A DNA stretch of 43,174 bases. Source: a virus. The translations under genes were made by a program, and so were the position numbers. Every line of letters starts with the position of its first letter. Within the stretch, counting starts at the first letter, position 1. The notes beneath the pieces were generated by a model. The model searched no databases. It worked only from the letters and a program-made list of their open reading frames with translations, and was not told the DNA's origin. The stretch covers positions 1 to 43,174 of the IMG/VR virus record IMGVR_UViG_3300035701_000079. One strand, written 5' to 3'. Positions 17,239 to 25,751 of the stretch are shown in pieces.

Positions 17239-17678
17239 TTGAAATCAGACCTTATGTTCCCGAGGACTACATGAAAATCCAGCGAAGGCATTTTGACTCT
17301 CTCACGTTTATGAATTTCCCGAATCCTCGGTTGATCTCTGAGAACCTTGCCAGGGGACCCGCCTTCACAGGGGTTGCCCCAGAGGGAATAGTGGGTTCTG
17401 GGGGCATCCTGCCTCTTTGGAAGGGGGTGGGTGAGGCATGGGTGGTATCTTCGGAGCTCGTAAATCTCTATCCTTTGACCTTTGCAAAGGTAATTTGGAG
17501 AAAACTGAAGGAATTGATTGAAAATAATCATTTTGAGAGAGTACAAACAACGGTCGATAAGGATCATTTTGTCAGTCAGAAATGGGTAGAAAGAATGGGT
17601 TTTGAAAAGGAAGGATTAATGAGGAAGTTTCTGGGTGGAAGGGATTTTTATAGATATGCCTTAATAAAGGAGAAATAA
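17235..17678 (+). CDS. T7 gp13-like internal virion/assembly protein (GNAT fold, DUF2833-type)
   Basis: The start is GTG 17235, in a GTGA overlap with the nozzle stop and behind GGGAG, giving 147 residues (T7 gp13 has 138). Longer in-frame starts lie deep inside the nozzle gene and are rejected. The sequence resembles the gp13/DUF2833 family with an acetyltransferase-like fold: VIEIRPYVPEDY at the start, GVGEAWVVSSELV in the middle, then FVSQKWVERMGFEKEGLMRKF, the typical GNAT end. It is needed for proper assembly of infectious T7 particles; an acetyltransferase activity is not established. The order 11-12-13-14 matches T7. Confidence 0.85.
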   Translation: MIEIRPYVPEDYMKIQRRHFDSLTFMNFPNPRLISENLARGPAFTGVAPEGIVGSGGILPLWKGVGEAWVVSSELVNLYPLTFAKVIWRKLKELIENNHFERVQTTVDKDHFVSQKWVERMGFEKEGLMRKFLGGRDFYRYALIKEK

Positions 17679-17679
17679 T

Positions 17680-18138
17680 ATGGCAGTAGCGATACCTTTA
17701 ATTGTTGCTGTAGCTTCGGTGGGAGCAACTGTTTATAGTGCCGTATCATCAAGTCAGGCCCAGGCAGATGCAGAACGTACCGTAAAACATCAAGAAATGA
17801 GAGCCGCAGATCAGGCAAGAAAGATATCCGCCCAGAATGCATCAGATCAGGAAAAGAGACACCGTGCCATACTTGGAACCCAGGAGGCCAGATATGGTGC
17901 ATCCGGTCTATCAATGGAAGGTAGTCCCCTTCTTGTCCAGATGGAATCGTTAAAAGAAAGTGAAGAGCAACTAAGAAGAATCAAGGAAGGTGGAGAAATA
18001 GGATACCAGACCGCTTCAGAACTGGCACAGGCTGCAGGGAAAAGAGCCCAAGATGCCCAGACATCAGGATATGTTAATGCCATTGGGTCAGCGGCTACTG
18101 GAACATATAAAATAGGCCGATCGCACGATTGGTGGTGA
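17680..18138 (+). CDS. Internal virion protein (T7 gp14-like)
   Basis: The product has 152 residues. The first 25 residues are hydrophobic and small (AIPLIVAVASVGATVYSAVS), as in gp14-type ejection proteins that insert in the host outer membrane. The rest is an Ala/Gln/Glu-rich helix: QAQADAERTVKHQEMRAADQ, then GTQEARYGASGLSMEGSPLL, which is the conserved signature of this family. T7 gp14 has 196 residues. It should sit inside the capsid and be ejected ahead of the DNA. It is flanked by gp13- and gp15-like genes. Confidence 0.85.
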   Translation: MAVAIPLIVAVASVGATVYSAVSSSQAQADAERTVKHQEMRAADQARKISAQNASDQEKRHRAILGTQEARYGASGLSMEGSPLLVQMESLKESEEQLRRIKEGGEIGYQTASELAQAAGKRAQDAQTSGYVNAIGSAATGTYKIGRSHDWW

Positions 18139-18140
18139 TT

Positions 18141-19541
18141 ATGAGAATCCCAATAATTCAGGCAACAGAAGAATTAAAGCAAATCCCCGTAACCTCAACT
18201 GGAACAGGATTTACTCGTACTTCACAGGCAATAGGAAGGTTAGGTGAGGACATCCTGAATATTTCTACTGATATTGCGAACAGACAAAGCAATATCAGGA
18301 TGGTTACGGAACAGGCACAGGCTGAAATTGACATGGAAGCGGCAAACGAGGATATTGTAAACAGACTTAGGAAGACCGCTAATCCAGACACTTATTATCA
18401 GGAGTGGGTGAAAGAGTTTCAGGAGACAGCAAACAAAAGACTCGAGGGTGTGAAGGGGGTAAGGACAAGGGCAGCGGTAGAAACTGCTCTTAGCAGAATA
18501 GGATCGAGAGAAATTGTTCAGCAAAAGAATTATGCGAATAAGTTATGGGTGGATACTGAAAAGGCGAAGTTGGGAGAGATACTTTCAAATTATGCAACGA
18601 AGGATAAATACGAAGAAGGAATAAAATTGATTGAACTATCCAGGGACATTTACAGTCCAACCGAACTCCTAACCTTAAAGAATAGTTTCAAGACTATCGT
18701 TGAAAAAACAAGAATAGATTTGGCAGATGTCCAGGCTGATAAGGCGATAATGAATGACCCCAAGAATGCCCTTATTAATCTTCACGATTCAGGTTATCTT
18801 TCTAACCTTCTTCCTAAACAGAGACAGGATAAGATTGAAAAGGCTCAGGTAGCCCTCAAGGTTTGGGAAAATGAACAAGAGAAGAAAGTAAAGGAAGCGG
18901 AGAAATTGGCACATGATACTGAGGATAGAGAGATCGGCAATCAATTCATGGATGGCAATTTAAAGAATGCCTATGTCCTTGCACAATCGTCTAAGACTCT
19001 CACGGGAGATGAAAAAAGAACATGGGCAAATGCGATCGAGACAAAGTCAAAAGAGAAGGAAGAGAAGATAGAACCAAATGTGGAAGCGGCAGAAATTCTG
19101 ATGATTAACGATCTCATTAGCAAAGAGGTGGATCCAAATGTCATAAAGAATTCTATTATCATTAGCCCTCGTTTAAGTAAGGGAAACAAAGAACAATATT
19201 TGCTTAAACTGGAAACTAAATTAACCCAGGAAGTCAAAGACGGAAGAAATCTTGGATATAAAGATATTCAGGATATCATTATTCCGAAACGGGGGATGCT
19301 CACAGATTTGCTTGAAACTCCAGCCGAAACGATGGCTGTTAAGAAAGCCCAGATGGCTTTTGATGATTGGATAGATACTCAGATAAAAGCCGGAAAGGCT
19401 CCTTCGATGATGGAAGTAAGAAGAAAGGCTCAAGATTTAGCAAATTATTATCAGGTTGGGATTGCCGAAAAGATTAGTGAGATGGAAAAAGAGGCAAAGA
19501 AAACAGTGGAAGAAATTAAGAAGGCTAAACAAAAGAAATGA
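18141..19541 (+). CDS. Internal core / ejection protein (T7 gp15 position)
   Basis: The product has 466 residues from ATG 18141; GTG and TTG codons just upstream would add up to four residues and overlap the gp14-like stop. It is almost wholly helical, rich in Lys, Glu and Ala, with long coiled-coil-like regions (VKEAEKLAHDTEDREIGNQF; MEKEAKKTVEEIKKAKQKK). Its size is smaller than T7 gp15 (747), but its place between gp14- and gp16-like genes identifies it as the middle component of the ejection core. It overlaps the next gene by 4 bases (ATGA). Confidence 0.75.
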   Translation: MRIPIIQATEELKQIPVTSTGTGFTRTSQAIGRLGEDILNISTDIANRQSNIRMVTEQAQAEIDMEAANEDIVNRLRKTANPDTYYQEWVKEFQETANKRLEGVKGVRTRAAVETALSRIGSREIVQQKNYANKLWVDTEKAKLGEILSNYATKDKYEEGIKLIELSRDIYSPTELLTLKNSFKTIVEKTRIDLADVQADKAIMNDPKNALINLHDSGYLSNLLPKQRQDKIEKAQVALKVWENEQEKKVKEAEKLAHDTEDREIGNQFMDGNLKNAYVLAQSSKTLTGDEKRTWANAIETKSKEKEEKIEPNVEAAEILMINDLISKEVDPNVIKNSIIISPRLSKGNKEQYLLKLETKLTQEVKDGRNLGYKDIQDIIIPKRGMLTDLLETPAETMAVKKAQMAFDDWIDTQIKAGKAPSMMEVRRKAQDLANYYQVGIAEKISEMEKEAKKTVEEIKKAKQKK

Positions 19542-22500
19542 GTCCACAAACTCGGCCATTAGAAGTAGAACCATTGCAGAGACAAAATATTCCCGGATTG
19601 GGATTGGTTCCCCGATCTTTGCCCGACCCAGTCCCTTTCGATATTGATGGTTATTTTAACGAATGGAACATAGCACAGCCAAGAGAAAGGATGGGAGAGA
19701 ATAAAACTAACTTTACCAATGTTATGTATTCCTTCACAAAACCTTTTCTTGCCCAAGGGTATAATTCAATGGCCGCCCTGAATAGGGGAGCCGCCGGATT
19801 TTATGCTCATCTTGATTCGATAGCAGATTTTGTGGAGGCTTCAGGGTTCGGAAAGAAAGAGGGTTTATTTGAGAATCTTGCGAAGATATCGGCAGAGAAG
19901 GCGGATTACTGGAAACAGAGAGCCGAGAAGGTAGGGATAGGATTTGTAGACGAACTTGTTTCTGAAGCGGTCGGCGGATTTGTGCCAGGTGTAACTCAAT
20001 TCTCAATGGATGTTGCTTCAGGGTTTACTTTTCCTTACATGGCAGGGGCAGCAGAAGCAGCCAAAAAAGGAGAACAACCTTTTGTTGCTGGCATAGTTGA
20101 AGCTGCCAAAACAGGCACACTTTATGGAGTCTTCAGAATGATGGCTCCATTAAAGAAATACCTTCAGGCCCCTACCATGGGAACGATCTTTGGACTTCAG
20201 GAGATGGAGGCCGCACCAGAAGGAGAAAAGGCGAAAGCATTTGCAAAGGGAGCAGGCATCGGCCTTGCTTATTCCCTTGCTTCTCCTGGAGGGAGGCTTG
20301 GGTTGAATGAGATCAAGGAGAATATCAGGCCCGAGTTGGAGAAGGCAAAACAATTAGTAGAGACAGGTGGAAAGGTTTTGGTATCGGAAAGAGGAGCGAT
20401 AGGAGAAAAGAAGCCGGAAGAACCTGAAACACGACCCCGTAAATTCCTAAAAACAGTAGAGGAGGCGACAGAAACCGCTCCAGAGATAAAGGAACGAATC
20501 AAAAAAATGCCTGAAGAGGCAAAAGACTACTATGTTCAACCCAATAAGGAATCTTTGGAGAAGGCGAGCAAACGGATTGAGACTGAAGGGTTAGATCAAA
20601 CCGTCGATTATGTCTTGAGCGAGCAACCTTTAAGTGCTGAAAAGGGAGCGACCTTCATTAAACTGATGGAGGATTTTCAGAAGCAAGGTGATTATGACAG
20701 AGCGATTCAGATGGTTGAGGCCTATGATATGCAACTAAGAGAGGCAGGTCGTTTTGTTCAGGCCGCAAGCATTTGGAATAAACTGAGTCCTCCTGGATTC
20801 ATAAGATGGGCAGACAAACAACTTGACGCAACGAAAGCAAAATATAGTTGGGTAGATACAGTCTTTGGGAATAAACCCGAATCGTTCACTCTCTCCAAAG
20901 AAGAGAAGAAACAGATATTTGAGAAGATGACAGAAATAAACAAGATGCCAGAAGGGATAGAAAAAACGGATGCGACCCTTGAAATGATAGATCAAGTTGC
21001 CCAAAAGGTTCCTCCTTCGGTGAGTGAATTGATCGATGCTTATCGTTATCAAAATATGCTCTCTTCTCCAAGGACTCACATGAGAAACATCGGAGAGAAC
21101 ATTTTCAATACTTTCATGACAAGACCTATTGATCTCACAACCAGGGGGGCATACGATTGGACTAAATCGGTTCTGTTTGGGAAAGAACGAGAAGCCTATG
21201 TTTCGGATGTTCCTGCCTATATGAAATCCTCTATAAATGCTGTTCCAAATGGTATCAAAGCATTTATGAAAGTATGGAGTTTAGAGAGTGGTGCAGAGAT
21301 TGGAAAGCCAGAAGTAGGATTGGAAGTAAAGACTGAATTTCAGAGAGCCAGAACAAAGCAAATGCCGAGTTGGTTGACGATCATTCCCAGATTCATGGAA
21401 GCATCCGATAAGTTTAACTCTGCCTTGATAGGAGCTGGTGAGTTTTCTATTCAGAAAGAAAGAGGGGCCACAGATGCAGAGGCTTACCAGAGAGCAAGTC
21501 AACTTGCGGAGAAATACCTTTACAGAGATAAACTCGATCCGAGCGATCCTGATCTTTCCTATTTTTCAAAGGCATTGGAATCAGTTGGAAAAGTAGTTGA
21601 ACAGACAAGAAAACTCCCCGTGCTTAGTTATTTGAGCAAGTGGTATGTTCCATTTATTAAGACCCCGATCAACAAAGGTGTCCAGATGGTAGAACATAGC
21701 CCCTTGGGATTGGCAAGGGCAGATTTCAATAATGAGGCCATGGGGAAGATCATTGCAGGAAGTATATTTACGGGAATTGGAGCTATTTTTGCTATGGAAG
21801 GAGATACAACATGGAATCCCCCTACTGACCCAAAAGAAAAGGAATTGTTCTATGCATCAGGAAGAAAACCTTTCTCCGTGAGGATGGGGGATAAATGGGT
21901 TCCGGTTTGGTATCTTGGCCCATTTGCCTTGGCCTTTGCAATTCCAGCAGCCGTTAAATATTATGTCCAGGATCAGAAGCAAGGTTTGACCAAAGACGGA
22001 TTTGAAAAACTTCTTGAAACGGCTGAAGGGATCGCACAGTTTATCGGAAGTCAAACTTCTGTTCAATCAATTGGATCTCTTTTTTCTGCTTTGAACGGAG
22101 ATATAGATTTTAAATTTACTTCGCAGACTGCCTTTACATTAGGGCAAATTATCCCTGGACAGTCTTTGATCCGATATGTCAATACGATCATCGATCCAGT
22201 TTATAGAAAACCAAAGGGATTTCTTGAACAAATCGAAAAGGATTTGCCAATTCTCAGCCAAAGACTTCAAGAAAGACAGACACCATTTTTTGAGCCATCG
22301 GTAAGGGAAACTCACAATTATTTTCTCCCTTATGATATTGGAACGAAAAAAGAACTTTATGAGTCTATGCTTCCTTTTCAGAGATATCAGTTGAGACAGA
22401 AACATCTTGAAAACAAAGTAGATGAATTAACCAAAAAAGTTAGAAAAGGAGAAATGACCCCTGAAGATTCGATGAAAGAGTTGATTAAAATTATAGAAGT

Positions 22501-22561
22501 GATACCTAAAAATCTTGAACAATTTGGGGCAGAATTACAAAAACAAGGAGAAAAACCATAG
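19538..22561 (+). CDS. Large internal virion / ejection protein (T7 gp16 position, polyvalent-type)
   Basis: The product has 1007 residues (T7 gp16 has 1318). I see no lytic transglycosylase motif at the N-terminus, unlike T7 gp16. A Gly/Ala-rich hydrophobic region lies at about 130-175, a motif NMLSSPRTHMRNIGENIFNT at about 505-525 recalls a domain of large polyvalent phage proteins, and hydrophobic segments occur at about 734-752 (IIAGSIFTGIGAIFAME) and 784-811 (WYLGPFALAFAIPAAVKYYV). The C-terminus is charged and helical. It should form the channel that carries DNA across the inner membrane. Without a transglycosylase, wall penetration may depend on another virion part. Confidence 0.75.
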   Translation: MSPQTRPLEVEPLQRQNIPGLGLVPRSLPDPVPFDIDGYFNEWNIAQPRERMGENKTNFTNVMYSFTKPFLAQGYNSMAALNRGAAGFYAHLDSIADFVEASGFGKKEGLFENLAKISAEKADYWKQRAEKVGIGFVDELVSEAVGGFVPGVTQFSMDVASGFTFPYMAGAAEAAKKGEQPFVAGIVEAAKTGTLYGVFRMMAPLKKYLQAPTMGTIFGLQEMEAAPEGEKAKAFAKGAGIGLAYSLASPGGRLGLNEIKENIRPELEKAKQLVETGGKVLVSERGAIGEKKPEEPETRPRKFLKTVEEATETAPEIKERIKKMPEEAKDYYVQPNKESLEKASKRIETEGLDQTVDYVLSEQPLSAEKGATFIKLMEDFQKQGDYDRAIQMVEAYDMQLREAGRFVQAASIWNKLSPPGFIRWADKQLDATKAKYSWVDTVFGNKPESFTLSKEEKKQIFEKMTEINKMPEGIEKTDATLEMIDQVAQKVPPSVSELIDAYRYQNMLSSPRTHMRNIGENIFNTFMTRPIDLTTRGAYDWTKSVLFGKEREAYVSDVPAYMKSSINAVPNGIKAFMKVWSLESGAEIGKPEVGLEVKTEFQRARTKQMPSWLTIIPRFMEASDKFNSALIGAGEFSIQKERGATDAEAYQRASQLAEKYLYRDKLDPSDPDLSYFSKALESVGKVVEQTRKLPVLSYLSKWYVPFIKTPINKGVQMVEHSPLGLARADFNNEAMGKIIAGSIFTGIGAIFAMEGDTTWNPPTDPKEKELFYASGRKPFSVRMGDKWVPVWYLGPFALAFAIPAAVKYYVQDQKQGLTKDGFEKLLETAEGIAQFIGSQTSVQSIGSLFSALNGDIDFKFTSQTAFTLGQIIPGQSLIRYVNTIIDPVYRKPKGFLEQIEKDLPILSQRLQERQTPFFEPSVRETHNYFLPYDIGTKKELYESMLPFQRYQLRQKHLENKVDELTKKVRKGEMTPEDSMKELIKIIEVIPKNLEQFGAELQKQGEKP

Positions 22562-22686
22562 TGGTAGTGAACGAAGTATGTCCAATTTGTAACAAAATAA
22601 AGAAATTGGTGTCGCATCATTTATCGTATGCCCCAGAGATAATTATTAATATTTGCTACAGTTGCCATTGGGATTTCCATGACTGA
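22561..22686 (+). CDS. Miniature HNH-like zinc protein
   Basis: This 41-residue gene starts at GTG 22561, overlapping the previous TAG by one base, with CAAGGAG 10 bases upstream (a second GTG at 22567 is possible). It carries CPIC at residues 7-10, LVSHHLSYAPE in the middle and CYSCHWDFHD at the end. This is the compact core of a Cys-rich HNH fold: CxxC, HH, CxxCHxxxH. It lacks most of the flanking parts of a real HNH nuclease, so it is either a minimal zinc protein or the remnant of a homing endonuclease between late genes. Confidence 0.6.
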   Translation: MVVNEVCPICNKIKKLVSHHLSYAPEIIINICYSCHWDFHD

Positions 22687-22762
22687 AGATTATAAAAGGG
22701 CTTGTAACATAAGAACTAAAAAATTCAGGCAATCTAAAAAATTAAAGGAGATTCAACCATGA
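22679..22762 (+). CDS. Tiny basic ORF, possible coupled peptide
   Basis: ATG 22679 lies inside the end of the mini-HNH gene, and the stop overlaps the ATG of the fibre gene (ATGA). It encodes 27 residues, about one third Lys or Arg. No ribosome site of its own is evident. It may couple translation across the gap or be chance. Confidence 0.3.
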   Translation: MTEDYKRACNIRTKKFRQSKKLKEIQP

Positions 22763-23943
22763 CAGTAGCAACCGAAATCTCACGAAATGACCGAGTCGGT
22801 ACCGGAGCCCTCGACACCTTTATATTTGAATTCGAGATTTATACTAAGACAGACATAGTAGTTTATGTCGATGGAGTCTTTCAGCACGTCGATGTTGATT
22901 ATACGGTTCCGGCGGCAGGGATCAACAATCCGGCTGGTGGGACGATAGTATTTGCGGTTCCTCCTATTCTCAATGCTGAGATTGCTATTATCCTTGATCT
23001 TCCATTAACCCAATTAGCAGACTTTGTAGAAGGGGATAAATTGCCAGCGGAGACGCTTGAGACGGCAATAGATAGATTGGTTAAATTGGCCCAAGCGCTC
23101 AAGAATATGTCCCTAAATGTTCTTAAGGTTCCAGTATGGAGTACATTAGGAGATATAACGGTTCCTATTGCGGCAGGGGAATTTCTTGCCTGGAATGCTG
23201 ATGGAGATAACATTGTCACCGTTCCTACCTGGGAATCAGGAGATCCGCTTCCTATTCATGGGGACGATCATGAAAATGGGGGGATAGATGAGATAACCGT
23301 TACCGGCCTATCTGGTTTGTTAGCCGATTCGCAAACCCCTATACAACATCCTTTAGATTCTGCTACTTTGCATAGCACTCCAACAAACATTACAACGTGG
23401 AATGTTTCAGTGACAGCACATGGGCTTTGTCCAATAGCCCCAAATGATACTGCAAAAGTTCTGAAAGGTGCTGGTGCATGGGCATACGAAAGGGTGGTTC
23501 AAGTAGTCAATTTTCAAACTGGTGCAGTTGCGACCGGATCAACTTTGATAGTAGTTGACGATAGTATACCACAAAAAACGGAAGGTGATGAATACCTGAC
23601 GTTGGCAATTATTCCAAAGAATGCCTCTAATCTTATTAAAATAGATGTCGTTGTTAATTTAAGCACCAGTTATGCGACAACTTGTGGTCTACTTGCAGCA
23701 CTTTTTCAAGATAATGCTTCAAATGCTTTGGCCGCTGGAACTGTGGTTTCAATAGCTGCGAACTATATGAATCAAATAATATTTACACATTGGATGATTG
23801 CTGGAACTGTGATATCTACTACCTTTAAAGTTAGAGCTGGTGCAAATCAGGCGGGAACAACAACTCTAAATGGATACGGATCTGCAAGGTCATTAGGTGG
23901 AGTTATGGCCTCATCTATCACAATCACGGAGATATCGGCATAA
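22759..23943 (+). CDS. Tail fibre protein (T7 gp17-type N-terminal domain)
   Basis: The product has 394 residues (T7 gp17 has 553). Residues 1-125 match the T7 tail-fibre N-terminal domain that binds the nozzle: EISRNDRVGTGALDTFIFEF, IVVYVDGVFQHVDVDYTV, GTIVFAVPPI, then LPLTQLADFVEGDKLPAETL and the helix AIDRLVKLAQALKN. The distal part from about 250 is beta-rich (VVQVVNFQTGAVATGSTLI; FKVRAGANQAGTTTLNGYG), a receptor-binding tip seen in many environmental phages. It starts after a strong AAAGGAG site. It is the standard fibre, so the large exported fibre-like proteins upstream are additional. Confidence 0.85.
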   Translation: MTVATEISRNDRVGTGALDTFIFEFEIYTKTDIVVYVDGVFQHVDVDYTVPAAGINNPAGGTIVFAVPPILNAEIAIILDLPLTQLADFVEGDKLPAETLETAIDRLVKLAQALKNMSLNVLKVPVWSTLGDITVPIAAGEFLAWNADGDNIVTVPTWESGDPLPIHGDDHENGGIDEITVTGLSGLLADSQTPIQHPLDSATLHSTPTNITTWNVSVTAHGLCPIAPNDTAKVLKGAGAWAYERVVQVVNFQTGAVATGSTLIVVDDSIPQKTEGDEYLTLAIIPKNASNLIKIDVVVNLSTSYATTCGLLAALFQDNASNALAAGTVVSIAANYMNQIIFTHWMIAGTVISTTFKVRAGANQAGTTTLNGYGSARSLGGVMASSITITEISA

Positions 23944-23972
23944 CTTGACAATCAAAAAGGATAGGAGAAAAT

Positions 23973-24227
23973 ATGCCAATCTGTGAAGAACATAGCGTGG
24001 TTATGAAATGTCTGGGAGCCTTAGAACAAGGGCAAAGCGATATAAAAGGTACTCTCACAACCATGAATAATTCTCTGGTTGAAATAAAAACGCTCCAGAA
24101 TAATGGAGTTGTAAAGGTGGCTGTGGAGAAAACAAAGGCTACTATTCTTTATTGGGTAATTGCCATAACGATAGGGGGTCTTATCGTTGGTTTGATAAAT
24201 ACGGGTTTGAGAGCATTTACGAAATGA
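23973..24227 (+). CDS. Holin-like protein with N-terminal coil and C-terminal membrane segment
   Basis: The product has 84 residues. Residues 1-50 form a soluble helix, and residues about 57-76 a transmembrane segment (ILYWVIAITIGGLIVGLI), ending in basic residues. This order, coil then membrane helix, is like XhlA-type haemolysin/holin accessory proteins. It sits three genes before the M15 peptidase in a tight cluster, so a role in host lysis is likely. It starts behind AGGAG. Confidence 0.6.
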   Translation: MPICEEHSVVMKCLGALEQGQSDIKGTLTTMNNSLVEIKTLQNNGVVKVAVEKTKATILYWVIAITIGGLIVGLINTGLRAFTK

Positions 24228-24415
24228 GTGAAAAGGAATTCCTCACAGCACCAGAAGAGAAATCCTGCGAACTCTGTTTTAAGGTTGCCATGTTATATAA
24301 TAGGAGAGAGAGATTAATTTCAGAAGGGCAAGAGAAATTAGCTGTACGACTTGATATCCATATTAAGCAAACCCTTATAGATTTAAAAGATTGGATGATG
24401 AAGAATGACACTTAA
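24224..24415 (+). CDS. Small lysis-cluster protein
   Basis: ATG 24224 overlaps the preceding stop (ATGA), giving 63 residues. The sequence is charged and helical with one CELC motif near residues 15-18. I recognise no family. It overlaps the endolysin gene by 11 bases, so expression is coupled to lysis. Confidence 0.6.
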   Translation: MSEKEFLTAPEEKSCELCFKVAMLYNRRERLISEGQEKLAVRLDIHIKQTLIDLKDWMMKNDT

Positions 24416-24734
24416 AGAAGCGAGAATAAAATTCAGTTATCTTTTTGCAGAGAAACTTCTTCCCAGGGCCCGGGAGTTAGGTTTTGAGTATGCCTTCGAT
24501 GAGATCACTAATCATCAGGGACAGGGCCACATGAAAGATAGTCTGCATTACTCCGGGTGCGCGGGGGATCTCCTTCTCTACGATGCAAAGGGATATGTTA
24601 CGGACACAAAAACCTATCAACCCCTGGGGGAGTATTGGGAAGGGCTTGATGAGAATTGTCGCTGGGGGGGGAGGTGGGGGGACGGGAATCATTTCTCCTT
24701 TTCCCCTATTGAGTTATTTGGGGGAAGGAAATGA
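24405..24734 (+). CDS. M15-family peptidase endolysin
   Basis: The product has 109 residues and should cut peptide cross-links in the host cell wall as an L-alanyl-D-glutamate or D-Ala carboxy-type M15 peptidase. The zinc-binding signature SxHxxGxAxD is present (SLHYSGCAGD, Ser46-Asp55, with His48 and Asp55 as ligands). The second part, WGGRWGDGNHF (87-97), supplies the catalytic Asp93 and ligand His96. The length fits single-domain phage endolysins. No signal peptide is present, so a holin must release it. The W-G-G-R-W-G-D codons form an eight-G run (24664-24671) and a six-G run, prone to slippage or sequencing errors. Confidence 0.85.
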   Translation: MTLKEARIKFSYLFAEKLLPRARELGFEYAFDEITNHQGQGHMKDSLHYSGCAGDLLLYDAKGYVTDTKTYQPLGEYWEGLDENCRWGGRWGDGNHFSFSPIELFGGRK

Positions 24735-24868
24735 AAGATCACCTTGGTTTAGATAAGTATGTAAGGGCTGGCTACGTCGTGAAGGTGGTTAAACTCTGCC
24801 CTAACTGTCTCTGTCCCATAGAGGCAGTCATCGGGGGCAAGAAAAAGAAGAAAGGAGTAAAGAAATGA
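24731..24868 (+). CDS. Small basic protein with CxxC motif
   Basis: This 45-residue gene is coupled on both sides by ATGA overlaps. It has one CPNCLCP knuckle in the middle and a Lys-rich tail. One CxxC is half a zinc site, so it may dimerise around a metal. The function is unknown. Confidence 0.55.
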   Translation: MKDHLGLDKYVRAGYVVKVVKLCPNCLCPIEAVIGGKKKKKGVKK

Positions 24869-25074
24869 TAGAAATACTGAAAAATGATAAGTTGTGGGTT
24901 ATCGTGATTGTTGGCATAATTTCGGTCATCAGTATTTTCATGATTCCAGACAAAGCTGACACAATCATTCTGGCTGCCCTAAGTGGCTTGTTTGGCGTTG
25001 CAGTAGGTCAGAGAATGGGAGGACAAAGGACAGGAGATCAGCCGAACGGTGGACAGGTTCAACCACCTAAATAG
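24865..25074 (+). CDS. Small two-helix membrane protein, probable holin
   Basis: The product has 69 residues. Hydrophobic segments at about 9-27 (LWVIVIVGIISVISIFMI) and 33-47 (TIILAALSGLFGVAVG) are joined by a short Asp/Lys turn, followed by a polar, Gln/Gly-rich tail. This is the shape of a class II holin. It ends the lysis cluster and the long late operon and is followed by a strong terminator. AAAGGAG precedes the ATG, which overlaps the previous stop. Confidence 0.65.
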   Translation: MIEILKNDKLWVIVIVGIISVISIFMIPDKADTIILAALSGLFGVAVGQRMGGQRTGDQPNGGQVQPPK

Positions 25075-25093
25075 GAATAAGGAGAATAGACAT

Positions 25094-25133
25094 AAAAAAA
25101 GGGCGGCCATATCCATCCAGACCGCCCTTTCCC
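25094..25133. terminator. Bidirectional intrinsic terminator between convergent operons
   Basis: GGGCGG (25101-25106) pairs with CCGCCC (25122-25127), with seven A bases on the left (25094-25100) and TTT on the right. It works as an ideal terminator for the minus strand and a good one for the plus strand. It lies exactly between the end of the late plus operon and the last minus-strand gene. Confidence 0.9.
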
Positions 25134-25157
25134 TTGTCCTGCGTCATCCTGGCTATC

Positions 25158-25736
25158 TTAGGCCGGTGTTTGAGGTGCTTCTCCCTTCTCAGCGTCAATT
25201 TTCTCCTGTAAGAGCTTATTCTTATCCGTGATCTCCTCCCAGGATGGTATTGCCTCGGTCCCAAAGACCTTCCTTGCCGTAGCCCAGAAATTAAACGCCA
25301 ATGCCAGAAGTCCATTGATTAGCAAAAGAACCATGCTGACATCCATCTGGGATTGTATGGGTTTAACTGCCCCGATCGATACCAATAGGGTTATGACGGA
25401 GTTAATCAACGGTTGGATCTGGGCATAAGCCTGTTCCGGAGTGATCGGTTTAGTTTTAGATAACTCAATCGAGACCCTTAATGCCTTGTTTGCCGCATCG
25501 AAGGCCGGAACGATCTCTTTTGCCCACTTCTCCTGATGTTTTGGATTCGCGATGATGAACGCTTTGCCGGTATCGAAAAGGGTTCCAAGTTGTGTCTGCA
25601 AGTCATTCAAGACAATCCTTCCCTTCTCGTCAGGACTCAAGGCCTCCCATTTATCCTGAATCCCAGCGCATCCCGAAAACCATATACCGTAAATACCTAA
25701 TAACACCATTACTACCAAAAACTTGAACTTTCTCAT
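25158..25736 (-). CDS. Phage-encoded lipoprotein
   Basis: The product has 192 residues with a lipoprotein signal: basic start MRKFKF, hydrophobic core, lipobox FSGC with the modified Cys at 23. The middle is helical, and a second hydrophobic segment lies at about 132-155 (VSMVLLLINGLLALAFNFWATA), then an acidic tail. It should be anchored in the inner or outer membrane. Phage lipoproteins often block re-infection or form the outer spanin; its length exceeds typical o-spanins, so an exclusion or envelope role is open. AGGAGG-type site upstream. It is last in the minus operon. Confidence 0.7.
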   Translation of the reverse strand: MRKFKFLVVMVLLGIYGIWFSGCAGIQDKWEALSPDEKGRIVLNDLQTQLGTLFDTGKAFIIANPKHQEKWAKEIVPAFDAANKALRVSIELSKTKPITPEQAYAQIQPLINSVITLLVSIGAVKPIQSQMDVSMVLLLINGLLALAFNFWATARKVFGTEAIPSWEEITDKNKLLQEKIDAEKGEAPQTPA

Positions 25737-25751
25737 AGGCTACCCCCTCCT

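Noticed and set aside
22759-23943. Diversity-generating retroelement acting on the tail fibre
   Set aside because: No reverse transcriptase gene and no adenine-biased template repeat were seen anywhere in the window.
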